Positions 21,533 to 34,700 of a stretch of 64,000 nt of DNA are shown one piece after another. This DNA is from Posidonia oceanica (Eukaryota; Streptophyta; Magnoliopsida; Alismatales; Posidoniaceae), in assembly GCA_037176725.1 (NCBI GenBank), contig JAZBRS010000044.1:1488001-1552000 (forward strand). Direction: 5' to 3'. Every line of letters begins with the position of its first letter. Position 1 is the first letter of the stretch. The notes beneath the pieces are model-generated. The model saw only the letters and a program-made list of their open reading frames with translations, did no database searches and had not been told where the DNA came from. The position numbers and the translations under genes are program-made.

Positions 21533-22635
21533 TATTGGCAAAATTGCCTCATCTCAATTTTGATGATAACAAAATAATTTGTGTTCTAACCCTTCTTATT
21601 AGGTTAAGAAAGCATTCTTATATACCTTAAAAAAGAAGAAGGCAAAATAGCTCATGGAGCTTCAATGAAGACATGAAGACTTGTATTCAACTCTAAATAT
21701 GTAACTTTTGTATTATGTTTGAGTTGTAATATGTCTTTTGTAAAATCCCCAAAAATCATGAAAGAGTGACCTAGTTAACCCTAGAGTACCTTAGGTTAGA
21801 AGCAAGTGGTTTAAGAAAATTTGCAAAAAGCTTCTAAATCATGAAAATTGTGTATGCAGAGTTTTCATGCAAAATGGTATACCGAAATTTTATGGTCTAC
21901 CAAATCAGAGATTTTCGGCATATCGAAATTTTACGATCTACCGAATTGGTCGTATTTGCTATAACAATCTAAGCTAAAACGGCATACTGAAAAATTTCGG
22001 TCTACCGTTTGACTAGCCGTTTGTGAGAGTTGAAAGAGCTGTTAGAGACAAACTTTTATCCATGTTTTCTTATAAATAGGACCCACATTCATCACATAGA
22101 CAACACACATGATATAGAGCTTCATGCCACGTCATTTTCCAAGCATTCCACTCCTATTTTGGTAGAAAGATTCCCAAAGCAAGAGAGATACATTCCCATC
22201 CTTTCCATCTTGCCAAAAGAGTTTGGGGAGATATAGAAAAGAGTCAACAGAGTTGTAATCTTCAGTTTTTTTGTGTGAGTTCTTCTCTGGGAGTGAGAAG
22301 GGTTACCGCGGTTTTTGCGGAAGCTTGGCGTGGTCTCGTCAAGGTGTACGGCAAGATCTTGGGCCGGAACAAGATCAAAGTTAAGGTAACTCTCGAGGGG
22401 ATTTCTCGGGGAGTGGACTAGGCCAGGGAGGCTGAACCACTATAAAATTATTTGTGTATATTTTCATTACCTCCCATCCCTTTCTATGCATGTTTTAGTT
22501 TAAACATTGAAATCTATATCTCCATATTTCATTTACTTGCTAATTTGCTTAAAATAGTTAAAGAGAATTTAAAATCCACACTTATCCTTTAAATCACTAT
22601 TCACCCCTCCTTTAGTGAAGCCTAGAATCCTAGCA
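21533..22635 (+). mobile_element. Solo LTR of a Copia (SIRE-like) element inside LTR B
   Basis: 1103 bp, close to the 1109- and 1094-bp LTRs of the SIRE-type Copia element. It shares landmark blocks: ATTTTGATGATAACAAA near the start, AACTCTMGAGGGGAT, GGAGTGGACTAGGCC, and a TCACCC..TCC..AGTAGCC-like end. Flanks are CCCAC (21528-21532) and ACCAC (22636-22640), a target duplication with one mismatch. The left end reads TATTGG instead of TGTTGR. TCTACCGAA-type palindromic words are present at 21880-21990. Confidence 0.8.
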
Positions 22636-23335
22636 ACCACTTACTCCCTACCACCGCGTTCCTTCTTCGCTAGCCTTTTCGCCGCTCTCTCCCCTGTCAC
22701 TGCACCTCGCCTGCCACCTGACGACGGCCACGACTTCGTCGTCCTTCCTCGCCCCAGCACTTACTTCCTGCACCACTTACTACCCTGACAGTCCTATCTC
22801 CCTTCAACACTTACTCCCCTGCACTCCACCTTCCTCCTCAGTCGATGGCAGAACCCAACACACGGCCGACAGAACCAAAGGAACCCAACTCCTCCAAGCC
22901 ACTCTCCACCACTCCAGAACCCACTAGAGAGTCTGAGAGAACCCCCAGCAATCACCGAATCCTCCTCCTCGTGTGAGAGAACATCCACAGCAGCCCAGTC
23001 TTGCCGTCCAATCTCGTCGTCCACCTCGCCGGCCAGCCGTACATAATTCTTCCAAGCCACACACAGGTAATTTTCTCACCTAGGTGCGCTCTTCATCTCC
23101 TTCCTCATCTCAGCAACGCTTCATAGCCAAGCTTCATGGCTTTCCGACCTCTCAGATGGCCGGAAATGCCATGAACGCCAGCGGCAAGAGGGAGGAGGTG
23201 GGTAGAGCAGTCCACGCACTCATTTTTAGCTTTGAATACATGTCCATGCTCGTTATTGCATGCTTATGCTCACTAGCTATTTAGTTTTCTGTTTTGGATC
23301 GATTTGAGCATCGATTCTTGCCGGGAAGTTTCCCG

Positions 23336-24310
23336 ACTCATTAGACGCACGGACTGGTGCGTCTAACGTTGGATGTGCCCTGTGGCAACGTCCAACACTT
23401 CTGCTATCTTTGGTTAATTTATTCCTTTGCTGTTGTGGTTTAAATGTTGTTCCATATGCTTTAATATCTTGCATGCTTTCCCTTGTGCATCTGGATGCTA
23501 TGTTAGGAGTCATATATCAATTTTTTGGCTTGGTTTCCTTCTTCGCATTTTTAGTCAGTCTGCCTGGGTGTTGGATGTGGGGTGATCCAGTGTTTCATGT
23601 AGGACGCATGTCATCCCAGCGTCTTACACCCCAGTTTGTTATTTTTGCATCCTTATTTCTTATAATCGCTTTTATTTGAGATGTTTATCTCCTCCATGTG
23701 TGCATGTTGTTATCTAGATCTTCCTTCAGCTATTTGCGGGTTTACGTTATGCCTTTTTATCAAGTTTGCATGCTAAGCTTTGTGCCTCTGTCTTTTCTGT
23801 GTTAGACGCTGAGTGCTCCAGCGTTTTATGTAAAACGCTTGGTGCTTAAGCGTTTAACAACCTGCTCTGGTTTGAATTAGATTTCTGCCTGTGACTTGAT
23901 CTTTAAATCCTTTCAGCTTCTCATCTTGCTCTTCTAGCATGATCTGCATGTCTCCTGTTGTCATATTGCATTTGCATCTTGTTTAAACATTTAGCATGCA
24001 TGCATATCTTTTAAAATCCAAGTTTAGGTGTTGGATGCTGGGGATCCCAGCGTCCAACATTAGATGCTGCTAATCCCAGCGTTTAACACCCTCCACATAT
24101 TTAAAACAGATTTGTCGCTTGCATTCAATTTCTGAGTTATTGCTTTGATCTCTTGGCATGGTTTATTTGTCCATAGCTTTTACATAGCATTAAAAACTCT
24201 GTTTTCCAAATTTGCATCGTTTCTTGCAGTTTTTCTGTCCTCTATGTTGAATGTTGGCTGCTCCAGTGTTTAACATAGGACGCTGGGTATTCCAGCGTCC
24301 AACACTTTAC
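23336..24310 (+). repeat. Paired palindromes repeated about every 230 bp in LTR B
   Basis: Five sites, near 23341, 23570, 23803, 24030 and 24250, each hold two adjacent inverted repeats of the GACGCTGG-loop-CCAGCGTC kind. Examples: TTAGACGCAC/GTGCGTCTAA (23341-23366), AAACGCTT/AAGCGTTT (23833-23855), GGACGCTGG/CCAGCGTCC (24278-24300). The sequence between sites is T-rich and has diverged far more than the palindromes. A further, less regular site lies at 21366-21430. Confidence 0.8.
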
Positions 24311-25150
24311 AATCTGCTGCACTTGGGTTTTAACGTCGTTCTTGTTTCAGTCGTCGTTTTCCACACTTTGTCACTTCCAGTACATACCTTAGCACCCATG
24401 CATGCTGTTGTATCCCTGTTTCTTATTTTACACCTTGCATCACCGATTTTCCCGTGGTTTTCCGCCTCAAACTTGTTTTCCTCACATGTCGCTTCGCATT
24501 ACCTGGTTTTATTCACCATTTTGATTTCTCGCCTGCATTGCATTTAGGACAGTGATCCTTACTATATGGAGTTCTTATGAACAGGACACGCCCAGTTCAG
24601 AACATTGGCAGCGCTGCTTAGTACATACATTGCACGTTTAATTCCCATCATACATCTTAGCATCTTAGCTTACAATTGAGCATGTAATTAAGCATTCATA
24701 GCATGGCATCGCATTCCTCGCCCCTCGAGGGTATAGTAAAGGCAAGCATTGCCGACATTCCTGCATATGCGAGCGAGAAGCCTAGATAGACCGATTCCGG
24801 ACATATCAAGGGTGCCTAATACCTTTCCCGTGCGTAACCTGAGTCCTTACCCTTTCTCTTGGCCTGCAATTACCATTATGCCCTTATCCTAGGCACGAGT
24901 TATTTATTTTTGCATAGTATTGCACTCCTTTGTATGATTTTCACGCTTTTCCTCGGTTTTCCTCGTCTTCCAATTTAATAGACAAGGTGGCGACTCTAAA
25001 TTTGTTTTATCTCTGTTTTTCCTCCTTTTTTTGGTGTTTTCGAGTCGAGTTTCCTTCCTCGGATCCATCTGCTAATAGTGGCCTATTTTCGACCGGTGCA
25101 CGTGAGCTTTGGGATCGTGCATGGACGCGCCGATTTTTAGGGTTACTACA

Positions 25151-25858
25151 CAATGTCTTTGTTATTTCTAGCAATTAGAAAAAAAAATAAATCAACAATA
25201 TCATTGATTGAAATTATCTAAATATACCTGTTGAAATTACATTCAAATGCGATCACAAATATACTAAATCACACATACATTACACATCCATGCATTTCAT
25301 AAAAATAGTACCAATTAATATTACATGAAATGGTTTTACATATCTATATCTTTACAACACTAAATACAATACAACACCTGAATGGTTTTACATATACAAT
25401 CATAACAATATAATACAAGTCATATTCTTTTCTTACTAACTTGCTTTCCTTTACCTTTTGAGGAAGATTCATGGATGGAACGATAGTCATGTGTATACTC
25501 CTCATAATACTCATCGTTGTCACTCAACAAATCAACCTCACGCTCGTCCTCATATCTTATGATAATAATAGGTTAAAACGTTTAAAAAAAAAACAATGGA
25601 GTGAGACCAAAAGTTGTCCGTACTCAACTATTACATTTACAGGTGGTTATTACTCGTGATACAAAAATTAATTTTATAATTTTTTGAGTTAAATTTACCG
25701 TTGGTTAAGAAATTTATCTTAATGGTAAAAAAACAATAGTGTGAGACCAAAAGTTGTTCGTACTCGACTAATACATTTACACGTGGTTATTACTCTTGAT
25801 AGAAATTTTAATTTTATAATTTTTGGAGTTAAATTTAACAATGGTTAAGAAATTTTTA
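25151..25858. other. AT-rich host segment left of the Tekay element
   Basis: No complete gene. On the minus strand 25437-25560 is open and reads as an acidic then Lys/Ser-rich C-terminal tail ending at a stop; it could be the last exon of a transposase-like gene, but I cannot assign it. The segment continues at 45928 after removal of the Tekay element. Confidence 0.5.
25583..25858. repeat. 140-bp direct duplication in host DNA
   Basis: AAACAATGGAGTGAGACCAA (25591) recurs as AAACAATAGTGTGAGACCAA (25731), and similarity runs through GTTAAGAAATTT at the end of each copy. The Tekay element inserted at the end of the second copy: GAAATTTTTA resumes as TTTTAATGGTCAAAA at 45931, matching the first copy's TTAATGGTAAAA. 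Confidence 0.85.
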
Positions 25859-28535
25859 TGTGACGACCTAAATCGCCACCAACACAAACCAATAGCCCAA
25901 ACAAATTAAAACATAAATAATTACTACAATTACAATTATCAATGGGCTAAATAACAAAAAACTGTGTCAGGAACCTGCAGTGGACAACTACGTGACTTCG
26001 ACTATATGCACTATAAACCAACACCAGCTAATCATCTACACCTGTAACTAAAACCACAATAAAACACACGTGAGTGACTAGAAATTGTCACCCAGCACAC
26101 ACCTCGCAAAAATCACGACAAACTGGAATAAAAACCGCAATAAGGCACAAACCGGTCAAAACCACAAAATCTAGGTCCACATAATCATTTTATAATAATA
26201 AAACATCTTTCCCAAAGCCCAATAAGTTAAAACCAGAAAACCAAATGTAAAACAAATCTCATCATCTCAAAGCTCGGCCCACTGGCCCAAAACTCAACCA
26301 GGAACCACACGCCGCACACAGGCGGGAAAAACTCTAAGCCTAATATGGCCAAAACTCAGCAAAGTCACAATACCGCAAAAGCAGGAAAGGCTTAAGGCCC
26401 AATACGGCTAGCAACAAACTAAACATAGCCCCACGGGCACAAAAACCACAACTAGTTGTGTTGCCTGGCGCCAAGCAACCGACCTGGCCTCAAGCAATAG
26501 CTAGGGACTCACCCCCGCGCTCACTGCACTGCCATGGACACCGCCCTATGGAGGAGCGTGCCCGTCTCGGTATTCTCACACTAGAGAAGCCTCAAAAGCG
26601 ATCCCCACATGGGAAAGCTACTCACCCCATCTGGATGAACTGTCCATACTCGGGACAAAACCATAGGGCACGCAACAATCGGCGTCCACAATTCAGTGCT
26701 CCAAACAACTAGAGGCTCCTCACCCCTAGGCTCAGTCAGCATTCCAAAACAAAGGCGAGTCCCAGTGTTCGTAGCGACTAGGGTATCACACCCAGCTACG
26801 TAGGAGTATCATACCTCCCGAGTCCGCTGCCACGATACCGCTAGGTACGGCCAGCACCCCGACCACCAAACCTCAGCCCAGGCGAAGTGTGCGCCACGTC
26901 AGAAATGTCGTTGCATCCCCGGGTCCAGACCACACGATTCCCAAGTTTCAGCCTCGACAAAAACCTCGGCAAACCTTTTTTAAAACACATTCATATCTTT
27001 TCAAAAACTATTTTGAAAACCTTTATCATGCCATCAAATAATCCGAGGCATAAGCACAAATAAACACTAATTAATCATTAAATAATACCACCTTAAAACA
27101 GGCCTGGGAAAACATCCCAGACCAGGTTCAGCAGACCCAATTTGATTCGGTCAACTAAAATCGGGCCCGGGAGTACAACCAAAGCAGGTTTCGGCATGTC
27201 GAACAAGGGACCTGCAAAAAACACATATTTTGCATTTAAAACCAAAACCACCTGCACAAGCCACCAAAAATAGCATGCAATATACCAAAATGTTCGTAAT
27301 TGAACAAGGAATGCAACCACATAAAAATCATGGCATTATGAGGCTCCAAGCTGACAAAAACACCAGAAAACCACAAGGCATGCAATATATCAACTTAAGC
27401 CTATAAATTCGGCTAAAAATCCACATAAATTCCCAAAAATTGCCAAATCACATCCATAACATTCAATTCATGGCATGGAACATTAATCCATAATTTTCAA
27501 GCTAAATGGAGCAAGGAGGCGAGATGTGCACCTCAAGACAGTGGCACTCACTATCCACACCGACGATCCACCGCCGCACTAAGCTCTTCGCTGCCGTCCA
27601 CAAGCTCGTCCCGCCACTAGGAGGAAGACCGGAGCTCGCCCACCACCACACGATCTGAGGAGGAGGAGAAGCCGACGATCGTCCACCACCACAGCCGACC
27701 CAATAGAGAGGAGGAAGGAGGAGAAAGAGGGGACGGGAGGAAGGGGAAGCTGGAGAGGAGAGGGAGGAGGAGTAGATGGAGAGAGTGGGTGGAGGGAGTG
27801 AGCAGAGAGAGTGAGAGGAAGAGAGGGTGGGGAGGAGGGAGTGATACGAGAGGGAGGAAGGCAGCAGACAGAGAGGGAAGGAGGAGGGGAGAAACAGAGA
27901 GGGGGAGTGGGAGAGAAGGAGGAGAAAGAAAACGAGTGGAGGGAAGGGAGAGAGAGAATGAGTGGGTGGGAGTGAGAGAGTGAGTGGGAGGGAGAGGGTG
28001 TGAGGGCAGAGAGAGAGAGAAATGCAGGAGGAGGAGATGTGTGTGCGGGGGAAGGAACCACACCGCCATGCAGAATTTAAAGCTGCAGCTCCGCACTATA
28101 GCAGCTTTCCCTCGCGAGGCATGGATCTCGTGCCCTTACCAATCGGCACAGACGTCGCAAATCCAGCTGTAGTGACGCACCAAACACACATGCATAGTGC
28201 CATGTGGGCCCACGTACAGTAATATGTTGGGTAAATTGCATGACACCCCCCGAAGAATTGGGAAAACACAAGGAACAGAAGATAGGGACCAAAGAGCAAT
28301 TAAATAGAAAGCTAGGGACCAAACCGCAATTTGGTCCCACCAACAACCACAAGTGCGACCCACACAAACACAAGTAGGTCCCATAGCAAACCAAAGGTGG
28401 GGCTCACAAACAATCACAAGTGGGGCCTACAAACAATCACAAGTGGGGATCACGAGCCCAGTAACACCCGTCCAGAAATATAGGAATTCATTAAGTCTGT
28501 ACAATTACAAGGGAAATAAATTCTCGGGTGTTACA
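25859..28535 (-). repeat. 3' LTR of the Tekay element
   Basis: Read on the minus strand it begins TGTAACACCCGAGAATT and ends GGTCGTCACA. It is co-linear with the right LTR and with the solo LTR at 50670-53739. A GA-rich tract (27690-28020) is the counterpart of the CT-rich tract of the solo LTR and produces spurious Ser/Pro-rich frames. Confidence 0.92.
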
Positions 28536-29266
28536 GCATAAATACCTAAAAAAGATTTCGCCTCCGAAATCAACGATAGGCGAAAAGGTGCAGGTATCGA
28601 GCAAGGATGTCATCTTCGCGCTCCCAAGTGCCCTCCTCAGCTCCATGATGTTGCCATTGCATGAGAACCAGCGGAATCACCTTGTTCCGCAACACCTGTT
28701 CCCTCTGATCAATAATCTGGACAGCATCCTCAACATGAGAGAGATCTTCCTAGAGTACTTTTGGCTGAACAGAGATCACCTATGACACATTAGCCAGACA
28801 CTTCCTCAGCATGGAGATGTGGAGATGTGGAATACATCATGCACTACTGACAGTTCAGGTGGTAGGGCCAATATATAGGCCAACTCGCCAACCCTCTACG
28901 TGATCTGGTATGCGCCAATGTAGCGGGGACTCAACTTCCCGCACATGCCAAATCTCATCACGCCTTTGGTTAGTGATACATTCAGGAACACATGGTCTCC
29001 CACCAGGAACTCCAACGGTCTCCGCTTCTGGTTACCATAACTCTTCTACCGACTCTGTGCAATCACAAGCCTTCTATGGATCAAGTCCACCTTATTTGCG
29101 TACTGCTACACAATCTTAGGACCAAGAAGCTACCGCTCTCCTACCTCGCTCCAGCAAATTGGCGATCTGTAGGTCCTACCATACAGAGTCTCGTATGGTG
29201 CCATCCCGATGCTAGAGTGATAGCTGTTGTTGTAAGCAAACTCAACCAACGACAGATGGTCTTCCC
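28536..29266 (-). pseudogene. Tekay integrase C-terminus and chromodomain (broken)
   Basis: Minus-strand translation in shifting frames gives the integrase tail ([52 protein letters not shown]) and a chromodomain-like end (VEDAVQIIDQREQVLRNK, then HHGAEEGTWERED). Several stops and frameshifts are present. It is the continuation of the integrase at 38862-39320: the codons on both sides of the Copia insertion join in frame as W-E-D-H-L. Confidence 0.88.
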
Positions 29267-30375
29267 TGTTGAAAATAAACAATGCGATATTTAATTTTGA
29301 TGATAACAAATGAGACTAATGATATTTCTTAAGAAATATATTTCTTAGTCTGTTTTTAAGATAGGTGGAATATCTGAAGAAACTCTACTTATGAAGAAAC
29401 TCTACTTATGAAGAAACTCAAGAGCTCAAGGAAATATTTCGCATGAAGTTTACATAAAGACAAGAAGACTTCATAAGTTTTTATGTGTGGCGTAAAAATA
29501 TTATTTGTATTTTTCTTGATGTAATTCTGGATGTATGTAATTTCCAAATCATCTTAAATACACCTAGGAAAATATCCATACCCAAAACTAGAAGTAAACA
29601 CTGAGAAAAATCTGAAGTTTAGAAGTAGGGTCAAAATTGGCATACCGATTTTTGTCCGATATACCGTATTAGGATCACCAGAAAAAATATCATCTTCATT
29701 CGACCGTTAGAATGATTTCAGAAACACCGAAATATTTCGGTATGCCGAATCAGTCGAATGTTGCGGGATTTTAGTCGACCGATCAATTTTGGCATACCGA
29801 ATCAGAGATCTGTTTCTATTCGTTGGGCTAACCGTTATACACAATGTTATACCTTGCTAAACCTATAAATAGGACCCCAAGGACTCTACAAACAAGTACC
29901 AATTCATATCATATCAATACACTACCTCTACAAAGCTTAAATTCTCCCAAGTTATCCAAAAGAGTTCATTCTGTTTCAATTGCTAATACAAAGTTGTGGA
30001 GATCACAAGAGTTACTTTCTATATACATTCGCTGTAACAAAGGTTGTGCTTCTCTAGCTGTGAGAAGGTCTGTGGGATTTGCAGAGGAGGTTTCTGTCTT
30101 CGTCAAGTAAGTGTAATTTACTGTGATATAAGATTAAGGGAACTCTAGAGGGGATCTGGGAGTGGACTAGGCCGGATAGGCTAAACTACTATATATATGT
30201 TTGTCAAATTCACTGCTTCTCTTCTCATTCTGTGCATGTGGTAAATTAGATTTCGACCATATTAATTGATTGAATATTCTTGTTTCAATAAAGTTAAGTA
30301 ATCTATTTCAAAGAATATAGATAAATTTTAAATACTCTATTCACCCACCTCTAGAGTAGCCTCTCGATTCTAACA
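29267..30375 (+). repeat. 5' LTR of the Copia element
   Basis: TGTTGAAAAT to TTCTAACA, followed by an initiator-Met-type primer site. It contains a perfect 16-bp palindrome, ACCGAAATATTTCGGT (about 29728-29743), and several TCGG..CCGA words. CCTATAAATAGGACCCC near 29863 looks like the TATA region, which would place the transcript start near 29895. Confidence 0.93.
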
Positions 30376-30377
30376 AT

Positions 30378-30390
30378 TGGTATCAGAACA
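30378..30390 (+). promoter_or_regulatory. Primer binding site, initiator tRNA-Met type
   Basis: TGGTATCAGAACA lies 2 bases after the LTR. The standard site is TGGTATCAGAGC, so one base differs. Confidence 0.85.
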
Positions 30391-30434
30391 AGGTTGTCTA
30401 AAACATAAGATTTAACAATCCATTTAGACTAAAA

Positions 30435-31703
30435 ATGGCTTCATCTAGCAATAATAATATTATTGAAGGACAAAGTATTAATAGGCCACCATGTTTTGAT
30501 GGAAACAACTATAGCTATTGGAAATGTAGAATTATAATATATTTAAAATCCATTAATATTGACCTATGGGATACAATAATAAATTGTTTTACAAATAATG
30601 AAAAATCTTTTAAAGAATGGAATGATGAAGATAAAAGATTAGCACAATTAGATGCAAAAGGATTAAATACTTTATTCTGTACTGTAAATCAAGAACAGTT
30701 TAATAAAATATCAAATTGTGATACTGCTAATAAAGCATGGCATAATCTAGAAGTAACTCATGAAGGCACAAATCAAGTAAAAGAAACAAAGATAAATATG
30801 CTTGTTCTCAAATATGAGTTATTCAAAATGAAACTAAATGAGTCCATTGGAGAGATATTCACAAGATTCTGTGATATAACAAACTCTCTACAAGCTCTTG
30901 GTAAAGGATATCCCCAAAGTGATTTTGTGAGAAAAGTTATGAGATCCCTAACTTCTGAGTGGGAAAAGAAAACCACTGCTATAGAAGAAGCAAAAGATCT
31001 CTCAAATTACTCACTAGAAAATTTGATTGGGAACCTAACATCATATGAAATACAAATGCAAGAAAAAGAAAACGAAAAACAAATAAACAAGAAAACTATT
31101 GCATTAAAAACAACTATTGAATCAGAAGAATCAGAAAATGAGGATGATGAAGAAATTACTCTATTTACAAGAAAATTCAAGAGATTTATCAAAAATAGAA
31201 AATTTCAAAAGAAAGGAAAATTTCCTGAGAAAATAAAAGATCAAGATGAGGCACCTCTTTGCTTCAAGTGTAACAAACCAGGACATCTCAAAAGAGATTG
31301 CCCTTTACTAAAAATGAAGAATTATAGAAAAGAATCTAAAAAGTCAAGAAAGAAGGCTCTTCATGCTACTTGGAATGAAAGTGATTCTTCTTCTTCAGAT
31401 GAAGAATCTTCTAAGAATGAAAGAGTAAATATGTGCTTCATGGCACAAGAAGATATTTCTCTATCCCAAAGTGAAGATACGGAAGAGTTATTAAATACTT
31501 TTAATGAATTATATGAACAATATAAACAATTAAAAGTAACATCTAAAACTCAAAATCAACAGAATAAAGAACTAATTAAAGAAAACAATGCACTTGTAAA
31601 TGAAGGAAAAATTCTACTAAGTAACAATGAAGAACTTAACATCAAGAATACTGAATTAAATATGAGTATAGGACATATGAAATATAAGATTAACAATTTA
31701 TAA
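30435..31703 (+). CDS. Copia Gag, 422 aa
   Basis: Starts ATGGCTTCATCTAGC 45 bases after the primer site. The N-terminal half has the Copia gag pattern (PPCFDGNNYSYWKCRI, ALGKGYPQSDFVRKVMRSL). A canonical zinc knuckle CFKCNKPGHLKRDC (C-x2-C-x4-H-x4-C) lies at about 31260-31300, followed by a Ser/Asp/Glu-rich stretch and a long Lys/Asn/Glu-rich, probably coiled-coil tail. TAA at 31701 ends it; the frame reopens directly afterwards, so in an active relative gag and pol were probably one longer frame. Confidence 0.88.
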   Translation: MASSSNNNIIEGQSINRPPCFDGNNYSYWKCRIIIYLKSINIDLWDTIINCFTNNEKSFKEWNDEDKRLAQLDAKGLNTLFCTVNQEQFNKISNCDTANKAWHNLEVTHEGTNQVKETKINMLVLKYELFKMKLNESIGEIFTRFCDITNSLQALGKGYPQSDFVRKVMRSLTSEWEKKTTAIEEAKDLSNYSLENLIGNLTSYEIQMQEKENEKQINKKTIALKTTIESEESENEDDEEITLFTRKFKRFIKNRKFQKKGKFPEKIKDQDEAPLCFKCNKPGHLKRDCPLLKMKNYRKESKKSRKKALHATWNESDSSSSDEESSKNERVNMCFMAQEDISLSQSEDTEELLNTFNELYEQYKQLKVTSKTQNQQNKELIKENNALVNEGKILLSNNEELNIKNTELNMSIGHMKYKINNL

Positions 31704-34700
31704 AAAGACATAAAAACCCTAAAAGAGAGAAGCAATGATCTATTAAATACTGTTGTAAAATTTACGAAGGAAAAATAAAATTTAGATATGTTACTATCAA
31801 GTCAAAGAGCCTCATTAAATAAACAAGGTGTAGGCTTTTCTTATTTTCAAAACACACCATATGAAAATGGATTCATAAGAGAAACCACACAAGAAAAATA
31901 TATATTTGTTATTAAGAAACATACCCCATTTAAGTGGGTTCAAAGGGATAATTATGGGAGAATAATTCATAAAACTCGTCCCACTCAAATATGGATACCT
32001 AAGACTTTGCTTTCATCAAATGTAGGAAAATGATATGTTCAAAGTGGATCTTGGATAGTGGCTGCTCTCATCACATGACCGGAGATCATAGTCTCCTAAG
32101 CATATTAAAGTCCAAAGACGATGGAACAGTCACGTTCAGAGACAATACTAAAGGGAAAATTGTAGGGATTGGGAATGTAGGTAATCTTGACAACCATTCT
32201 ATTGAAAATGTATTGTTGTTAATTAGGATTAGTCAATTATGTGATGTAGGCTATAAAGTCTTGTTTGATAAGAAAGAATGCACAATATTTGATCCAACAA
32301 CAAACAAAGTAATTTTTACTGGGAATAGGAAGCATAATGTGTACAAAATACAAGTATCCTATAAAACAAATAAGATCATATCTTGTATTGCTTCTACACA
32401 TGATGTTGCTTGGTTATAACATAAAAGACTTGGCCATGCTAGTATGGGTCAACTATCTAATTTGTCTAAAGGTGATTTTGTAAATGGTTTACCAAAAATT
32501 TATTTCAAAAAGGATAAATTATGTAATGCATGCCAATTTGGAAAACAAATTAAATCATCTTTCAAATCAAAAGAAATGATTTATACTACCAAACCTTTAG
32601 AATTGATTCACATCGATTTATTTGGTCCAAGTAGAACTACGAGTTTAGGAGGAAAACGGTATGCTTTTGTTTTAGTCGATGATTTCTCCAGATTTACTTG
32701 GGTTTTATTTTTGGCAAACAAAAACGATGTATTTCTTGAATTTCAAAAGTTTTACAGAAAGGTTCAAAATGAAAAAGGCCTGAATATCATCAAAATAAGA
32801 AGTAATCATGGAGGAGAATTTGAAAATGATATTTTTGAAAGTTTTTGTGAAGAAAATGGTTTTGAACACAATTTTCTTTTCCAAGGACTCCACAACAAAA
32901 TGGAGTTGTAGAAAGAAAAAATAAAACATTACAAGAAATGGCTAGAACTATGTTATGTGAAAACAATTTGCCTAAGCATTTCTGAGCCGAAGCTGTCAAC
33001 ACGGCATGCTACATATTAAATAGAGTTTTACTTAGACTTATGTTAAATAAAATTCCTTTTGAACTTTGGTCTTGCAAACTTTCACGTATTTCTTATTTCA
33101 AGGTTTTTGGATGTAAATGTTTCATTCTAAACACTAAGGACAATTTGGAAAAGTTTGATCCTAAATCTGATGAAGGAATATTTCTAGGATATTCCTTAAG
33201 AAGCAAAGCATATAGAATCTTCAACAAAAGAACTTTATCTATTGAAGAATCCATGCATGTGAATTTTGATGAAAATGTTATTAAAACTGTAAATCTTGAA
33301 AATGAAGGAGAGGTCATAGAAATCAAACCATTAGTATTAAAAATAATGAAGACATAAATAATGTAGAAGAACCTGAAAATAAATCATCTAATTGGCAATT
33401 CATGCATGGACATCCTAAGGAACAAATTATTGGAGAAATCTCAAAAGGAATATTAACTAGATCTAAATTAGATCATGAATGTGCTACTTATACTTTTATT
33501 TCATTTATTGAGCCTAAGAATATAAATGAAGTTTGTAATGATGAATTTTGGATGATTGCAATGCATGAAGAATTAAACCAATTTGAAAGAAATAATGTAT
33601 GGGAACTAATTCCAAAACCTAAAGATCATACCATAATTGGAACAAAGTGGATTTATAGAAACAAATTAGATGAATCTGGAAAAGTAGTTAGAAACAAAGC
33701 TAGGCTAGTGGCTCAAGGATACAATCAAGAAGAAGGAATTGATTTTGATGAAACATATGCCCCTGTAGCAAGACTAGAATCTATAAGGATGTTATTAGCT
33801 TAAGCTAGTAGCAAGGGTTTCAATCTCTATCAAATGGATGTCAAGGGTGCTTTCTTAAATGGAGTAATTGAGGAAGAAGTATATGTAAAACAACCTTCTG
33901 GATTTGAAAATGATCTTCACATTGATCATGTATACAAATTGAATAAAGCACTTTATGGATTAAAACAAGCTCCTAGAGCTTGGTATGATAGATTAAAGAA
34001 AATTCTAATTGAAAAAGGGTTCATCATTGGAGTTGCTGATACAACCATGTTTATCAAGAAAAATGATAAAGATATTTTATTGATTCAAATATATGTTGAT
34101 GACATCATCTTTGGAGCAACAAATGAAAAATTATGTGAGGAATTTTCCAATGTTATGAAAGAAGAATTTGAAATGAGTATAATGAGGGAATTAAATTATT
34201 TTCTAGGATTCCAAGTTAAACAAATGGAAAATGGGATCTTCATTTTTCAAGAAAAATATGTAAATGAATTATTAAAAAGATTTGGAATGGAAAACTCAAA
34301 AGAGGCAAAAATCCCAATGAGTACAAATACAAAACTTGATAAAGATGAAGATGGAAGTGACATAGACCAAAAGATGTATAGAGGCATGATTGGTTCTTTA
34401 CTGTACTTAACAGCTAGTAGACCTGATATTATGTTTAATGTCTATCTATGTGCTAGATATCAAGTTGCACCAAAGGAATCACATCTAGTGGTAGTCAAAA
34501 GGATATTTAGATATTTACAAGTAATCAAAGATTTAGGACTATTCTATCCTAGGAATTCAACCTTAGACTTAATAGGATATAGTGATGCAGACTATGCTGG
34601 ATGTAAAACTGATAGAAAGAGCACTGGTGGAACATGTCAATTTCTTGGACATTCATTGGTTTCTTGGTTTAGCAAGAAGCAAAATAGTGTCGCATTATCC

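Larger units (their letters stand above)
17851..25150 (+). mobile_element. Tat-lineage element B: 3' UTR and LTR only
   Basis: Only the 3' end is present. A 70-bp tandem array leads, through two interruptions, to a PPT and LTR like those of element A (CTCAGGGAGGGGCATC, then TGTAGATACCC). Element A sits inside the array, so the rest of B should lie left of the window. The LTR ends GGGTTACTACA at 25150; CAATG (25151-25155) would be its target duplication. Confidence 0.85.
21098..25150 (+). repeat. LTR of element B, interrupted
   Basis: Starts TGTAGATACCCTATTTTAAC and ends GGGTTACTACA. Total length is 4053 bp, or about 2945 bp without the Copia-like solo LTR at 21533-22635. The 3' portion (24730-25150) aligns with LTR A. 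In place of LTR A's 30-bp repeat it carries palindromic repeats about 230 bp apart (23340-24310). No coding sequence is supported. Confidence 0.87.

Noticed and set aside
27579..28096. Two Ser/Pro/Leu-rich minus-strand frames near 160 aa
   Set aside because: They come from the GA-rich tract of the Tekay LTR; the same artefact occurs at 43877-44235 and 50761-51399.
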